From NCBI GenBank assembly GCA_963575745.1, contig CAUYUJ010012669.1:386501-450500 (forward strand): a DNA stretch of 64,000 nt, read 5' to 3'. Below the pieces are notes generated by a model that ran no database searches, was not told where the DNA came from, and saw only the letters and a program-made list of their open reading frames with translations. The first letter of the stretch is position 1, and every line of letters begins with the position of its first letter. The position numbers and the translations under genes are program-made. The stretch is from Prorocentrum cordatum (Eukaryota; Sar; Dinophyceae; Prorocentrales; Prorocentraceae). Shown here piece after piece: positions 59,849 through 64,000 of the stretch.

Positions 59849-59869
59849 GCGCCTGGCTTGAGGCACGGC

Positions 59870-60020
59870 TGAAGGACGAAACTTCTGGACACGCTCGACG
59901 ACGCCAGTTTCTGTTTCAAAATCGGCTTGGATTTCGCGCCCTGGAGCTCTCGCGCGGGATCCCAGGGTTCCCCGGCGCGCCTGGGCCATCCTGGGGGCCC
60001 CCGAGGCCCGAGGCGGCCTT
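59870..60020 (+). repeat. Dispersed repeat (CAAAATCGGCTTGGATTTCG family)
   Basis: Plus-strand copy with ACTTCTGGACACGCTCGACG at its left. See 48235-48390 and 60430-60580. Confidence 0.65.
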
Positions 60021-60122
60021 CCAGATGGCGAACAAATTTTGTTCGCCATCTGGAGTGCTTATTTTGTTGGCCCAACTGGGATCCGAGGGTGCTTATTTTA
60101 AATGAGCACCCTCGGATCCCAG
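60021..60122. repeat. Twin perfect hairpins
   Basis: 60021-60053: 16 bp perfect arms (CCAGATGGCGAACAAA and its complement) around one T. 60076-60122: 18 bp perfect arms (CTGGGATCCGAGGGTGCT and its complement) around an 11-base A/T loop. A small GTTGGCCCAAC palindrome lies between, and GTGCTTATTTT occurs at 60056 and 60090. Confidence 0.9.
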
Positions 60123-60429
60123 AGAGGAGTATCCAGCAGTTTTGTCCCCCGACGGCTGCTCGGGGCGGCCCCGTCGTCGCCGCGTCGCCCAGCGCGTCGT
60201 GGGCAGCGCGCCTGGCCAGGACAGCGCCGGCGACGGCGCTTCTCTTCCAGCGGGGGGCGGAGAAAACGACGGAGGAGGGGAGGGGGGGGGGCGGGGGGCA
60301 AGGCGGGCGGGGGGGGGCGGGCGGGGGGGGGCAGGAAGGGAAGGGACGGGATAACACGACTACTGACTGAGGAGGGGGGGACCAGGGGGAGAGGAGTCGC
60401 AGACAGCCAGGCGTTGGTATAATAATAAA

Positions 60430-60580
60430 CTTCTGGGCACTTTCGCCAGGGCCGGCTTTCGGCCAAAATCGGTTTGGATTTCGTTCTCTGGAACTCTCGC
60501 GCCGACCCCGGGATTTCCCAGCGCGCCGGGGCCATCCGCGGAGCTCCCGAGGCCCAAAGCAGCTCTCCAGAGAGCGAAGA
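60430..60580 (+). repeat. Dispersed repeat (CAAAATCGGTTTGGATTTCG family), second local copy
   Basis: ACTTCTGGGCACTTTCGCCA … CTCTCGCGCCGACCCCGGGA. 60120-60430 is G-rich with no gene. Confidence 0.62.
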
Positions 60581-60862
60581 AGCACCCGCGGACCCCGAGG
60601 AGTGCCCAGAAGTTCTGGGCTCGGGCCGACGGCCCGGGCTCGGGCCGACGGCCCGATTGGCGACCGCGTGCGCATGACTGCATGCGGGCGTCGACGCTAC
60701 CACACACAATTGCCACTCGTGCGCAACAAAAGACAAGAAGAAGAGAGACGGGGCCTGCTGGGCGATGCGCTCGGCGTTGTTCCAGTCGCCGTTGTTATTG
60801 TCGATGCCGTCTCTCTCATCTCTCCTCTCTCCCACCTCGCGCGCTCTCTCTATTCTGGTTGC

Positions 60863-60865
<3 letters not shown>

Positions 60866-60900
<35 letters not shown>

Positions 60901-61126
60901 ATATCCCTCTCTCTTTATATAGTTATATATTCTCCATTATTTCCCACCTCTCTCTCAATTATACATGCATATATATATATATATATGTGTATATATATAT
61001 ATATACATATCTACATATATATTGCTATCCCTCGGTATTCCACCTCCCTTCCGCCATTTGTTTTACCCTCCCCCACTCCCCCCGTCGCTCGCTCGCCCTC
61101 TCTCTCTCTCTCTCTCTCTCTCTCTA
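60866..61126. repeat. CT and TA microsatellites
   Basis: (CT)n 60866-60900, (TA)n 60970-61022, (CT)n 61098-61125. The LINE frame opens directly after the last run. Confidence 0.9.
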
Positions 61127-61129
61127 CCT

Positions 61130-62714
61130 TGCGCTGCGCGCGGGGTGCCCACAAGACATCGTTACTGTCCGCCGAAACTTCTACAGACACCACAAACGCT
61201 ACATCCGCATGAACGGAGCGTACTCCAGGGACCTGGCCAGGACAAACGGTCACCTCCAGGGCAGCTCGTGGTCCCTGGATGACATCAAGCTGCTCATGTG
61301 CGTGTGGACAAAGAGGCAGCACCGATACGTTCCTCGATCACTCAGCACTACCTTCGTTGACGACAGCAACTCCACTACCCACGCCGCTCCTGAGCTGCAG
61401 AAATCTCTCGACGAAACCGCCAAGTTTGACCGATTCTCCGGTCAACGCATTCACCCTGGTAAAGTGGCAGGGTGGGCGCTCACCGATGAGCTGCACGCCG
61501 CCGTCACCCAGCTCACACTGGCGGATCGCCCCCTCCGAGTGGTCGATTCCTTCAAGCTCGTCGGGAGTTACATCAACGCCGAGGCAGCGCCGGCTCCAGC
61601 CGCGCTTAACCTCACGGCCACCGCAGACGCCCGTGTGCGGAGGGCGACTATCCGCCTGCCGCGCATTGGCAAGCTCCCGTCGCCGATGCTTATCAAGGCG
61701 CGGCACGCCCGATCCCTGGCCGCCAGCGTCTGCACCACGGGCACCGACATCCAAGCACCATCAGGCCCAGCCAAGACTGCCTACAACCACGCCCTCAAGG
61801 CGGCTATCCGCCCCAAGGGGAACAAGTGGGTCGAGTTCTGGACTCTCATGGCCGTGTGCGTGCCGGGACACGCCCTTGAGATCGACGCCATCACGCAGCG
61901 TGAAGCATTCCTGTGCCTGCGGCGTCAGGTTAACCGCGACGTCACACTCTGCGGGCTCGCCAGAGACCTCCAACACCACGTCCAGACCCTGTTTGGTGGA
62001 GGACCCGTCGGGCGACTCGTCCAGTCGCTCCAGCAGCTCCGATGGACCTGGCCCACATTTGGCATCATGTACGATGACTGGGGCTGCCCGATCAGCTGGC
62101 TGAATCTACCCCAAAACGCCTTCCTGCACATGCTGCGGGCCTCACAACGCAGGGCATTTCTGCGGAAGATCAAGCCACGGCGACACGACCTTGGCTACCT
62201 CGCCTCGGTCAGACAGGGCCTTGACCTCTTCGCCAGCACGTGGCTCGCGCGAACCAAAGGAGCAGCCAAATGCACTGCCTGGCAGCTGGCGCTCCTCCTG
62301 AACTACCTGTCGGGCGGGGACCACACCCAACAGCGACGATCCCGATCCAACACGTCGGCAGACCCCAGCCCCATGTGCCGCTACTGCGACGAGGAAGAGG
62401 AAACTCAGGAGCACACTGTCCGCGACTGTAAGTGCTGGGCCCGAGAAAGAGTTCCTCTCACCACCCTCATCAGTGACGACCAGTGGGCCCGTCTTCCGCC
62501 GCACACAAGACACTGCGGGCTCTTCGACGAAGACCCAGCCCTCCTCGACCTGCAGGCCGACCTCGCGAGGGACCCGCTGCCACAGCCCATCCCGCGGCCC
62601 CCCCCTGAGGGTGCAATGGTCCCGCTTAGAACCACTGCCCTGATAGCAATCCTGAATGATGCTACTCTCTTCTCTGCTCTGACAACGTGTCGAGGGCACC
62701 GTTGGCGGTGTTGA
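61130..62714 (+). CDS. 5'-truncated LINE: reverse transcriptase motifs B-E and C-terminal CCHC
   Basis: An open frame to TGA at 62714 reads ARTNGHLQGSSWSLDDIKLL (RT motif B, 61240-61300), STTFVDDSN (motif C with the catalytic Asp pair, 61350), FDRFSGQRIHPGKVAGW (motif D region) and KLVGSYINAEA (motif E). The long thumb/connection domain ends in a CX2CX8HX4C knuckle, CRYCDEEEETQEHTVRDC (62376-62428), usual in LINE C-termini. Endonuclease and RT motifs 0-A are missing because the homology starts right after a CT microsatellite, the classic result of incomplete reverse transcription. The enzyme would copy RNA at a nicked target but cannot work without motif A. About 525 residues, no internal stops, so a fairly young copy. 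Confidence 0.8.
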
Positions 62715-63128
62715 ACTCGTCGCAAGACGGGTCGAATATGAGGGCAGTGACTGTGCGATGCTGATCGCACTATGGTGATGAACAGGATCTGTTTATCAGC
62801 GGGCAGTTCGCTGTCCTGCGTCTCTCAGACGCACACCAGAAGTCCAGCGTCGCTGAGACGCTGCAAAGGCTTGAGCCAGAACGGTTTCGGATGAACCTGT
62901 TCTGGGATATTATAATGGGGATCTCGAAGGATCTCGGAGGGCCTACTAAGCAAGGCTGGCTGCAACCTGGAGGCTAAAGGGGGCCCGATTCGCCGGGAAA
63001 CGCTTGGCTAACATACATGGGGCTCCTTTGGAGCCTGAAGCTTATATCACGCACGGCCTCTAGAGGCCATCTGTCGTAAGTAGGCTCTAGTGAGGCAGGC
63101 TCGGGGCTGTGAATTGCATGCCCAAAAG
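62715..63128. other. 3' flanks of LINE and of the minus-strand copia; LTR not identified
   Basis: Should contain the LINE 3' UTR and, on the minus strand, the 3' untranslated part and LTR of the copia fragment. With only one copy present I cannot mark an LTR. No poly-A or simple-repeat tail was seen after 62714. Confidence 0.4.
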
Positions 63129-63992
63129 CTAAAGATCGATGTTACGGCATCGAGACCTGCCTCTGGCAACTGAATTCACAGAAAGCACAGAGCGCGTGAG
63201 AGGCTTCACAGTGCCCCAAAGGGCTATATCTCCGGCAGGGGTCTCCTGCTCGTAGGGATTGTCGCGAGCGAAGTAGATCAGGGCCTCCAGCATAGCTTCA
63301 TCGTCATCTGCTGATAACGGCTTGCCGTGGTCCAGCTTGTCCATGCCCTCGGTCTTGCGCTTCCTAGCACTGCGGTGCAGGGGGTCGTCCACGAGTCTCC
63401 AGCGCTGACCTGACCGGAAGAACTCCAGCAAGACCTTGGCGGCTCGATCCTCGGTGAGGCCGTCGGCTAGCATGGCATCGCTGTGGACCCAGCGTATCTG
63501 GAGGGCCGTCTGCTCCTTCTGCTGTCGAATGCCTAGACACTCGATGCTCGTCCGCTTATCGCGTAGGCCGAGACCAGCTGACTCGCTCTTCTCGATCGCG
63601 TCGTAGCCCGACTTACCGTCTGTGACCAGTACGCCAGGGCAGGATGAGATGGCGTCGTTCACGTGCTGCTTGTTGGTGTAGTCCACTTGGCCGCACTCCA
63701 GCTCGTAGATGAACAGGCGCACGTAGCTGATCTCGTCGAGGGTCTCTGTCATCATCTGAACCTCCGCACTCGTACTGCTTCTGGCCACTCGCGGTAGTTT
63801 GCATGATCTCCATGAGATAGGCGCTACCGTCTCTGTCGAGCCACTCAGGAAAGACAGTGGTGCCAGCACGATCATCTCGCCACCCTGGGACTCGCCAGTG
63901 ATACGAGCGGCCCAGGCAGCATCGCCCCAGCCAACCACAGCGATCTGCTCGATGGCCGGGATGAGCATGACCACGTCGGCAGTGTCATTCAT
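63129..63992 (-). CDS. pol: Copia RNase H end of a second element (partial)
   Basis: The minus frame starts at or before 63992 and runs off the window edge. It reads VVGWGDAAWAARITGESQGG and PISWRSCKLPRVARSSTSAE, then VQMMTETLDE: the copia RNase H 'W.D..WA…QGG…i.W.S.K…VARSSxEAE' block. DGKSGYDAI and IRWVHSDAMLADGLTE follow (the RNase H 'WV.t..mlADaLTK' block), then a C-terminal tail to TGA at 63129. It is a different family from the 29.5-39.4 kb element (little residue identity beyond the motifs). RNase H would remove the RNA strand during cDNA synthesis. The visible part is uninterrupted. Confidence 0.8.
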   Translation of the reverse strand: MNDTADVVMLIPAIEQIAVVGWGDAAWAARITGESQGGEMIVLAPLSFLSGSTETVAPISWRSCKLPRVARSSTSAEVQMMTETLDEISYVRLFIYELECGQVDYTNKQHVNDAISSCPGVLVTDGKSGYDAIEKSESAGLGLRDKRTSIECLGIRQQKEQTALQIRWVHSDAMLADGLTEDRAAKVLLEFFRSGQRWRLVDDPLHRSARKRKTEGMDKLDHGKPLSADDDEAMLEALIYFARDNPYEQETPAGDIALWGTVKPLTRSVLSVNSVARGRSRCRNIDL

Positions 63993-64000
63993 GGTGCGGA

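Noticed and set aside
58756-60675. 639-codon minus-strand ORF
   Set aside because: Runs through GGCGGAAG repeats, GGA and AGTAAG microsatellites and two dispersed repeats. No domain, and the composition follows the repeats.

Overview
This window reads as nuclear DNA of a dinoflagellate alga. The reasons are two relict dinoflagellate spliced-leader (SL) sequences just upstream of open reading frames, GC-AG and GA-AG introns with short direct repeats at their boundaries, very GC-rich exons scattered in microsatellite-packed non-coding DNA, and Ty1/copia and LINE retroelements of the kind common in these genomes. No genus can be fixed from the sequence. No bacterial signal, rRNA, tRNA or CRISPR array was recognised.

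Layout. (1) 1-13.9 kb: exons of one ABC-A-type transporter on the + strand: extracellular loop, membrane domain, linker and the first half of a nucleotide-binding domain. They are split by GC-AG introns and by one roughly 9.5 kb intron filled with repeat cassettes, microsatellites and a 1.1 kb inverted repeat array. The ABC signature and Walker B exons were not found. (2) 14-29 kb: mostly decayed repeats, two weak retroelement remnants (about 15 kb and 25 kb), one unassigned exon (17.0 kb), a composite CTTGG-rich repeat present in both orientations (18-19 kb and 26-27 kb), a 156 bp palindrome, a hypothetical ORF (27.6 kb) and a MITE. (3) 29.5-39.4 kb: a nearly intact Ty1/copia retrotransposon with 187 bp LTRs, inserted in a poly-C tract. 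Gag carries one in-frame stop and pol is open for about 6.3 kb. (4) 39.9-59.9 kb: a series of mostly unrecognised GC-rich genes. They include a 467-residue zinc-finger protein with a relict SL, a two-exon gene, a broken C5 cytosine DNA methyltransferase, a frameshifted ~700-residue protein, and a minus-strand gene with a relict SL whose only intron is a near-perfect palindrome (an introner-like element). (5) 60-64 kb: twin hairpins, a 5'-truncated LINE (reverse transcriptase plus CCHC) and, on the minus strand, the RNase H end of a second copia element that leaves the window.

How the parts relate. The ABC-A exons are one gene. The copia ORFs are one element. The two SL-bearing genes look like retroposed mRNAs, both preceded in the same orientation by a CCAAGAGGC-type repeat array. 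The 39.9-59.9 kb ORFs have no demonstrated common function; a shared mobile or retroposed origin is an inference. Splice sites were chosen by reading-frame continuity and need transcript evidence.
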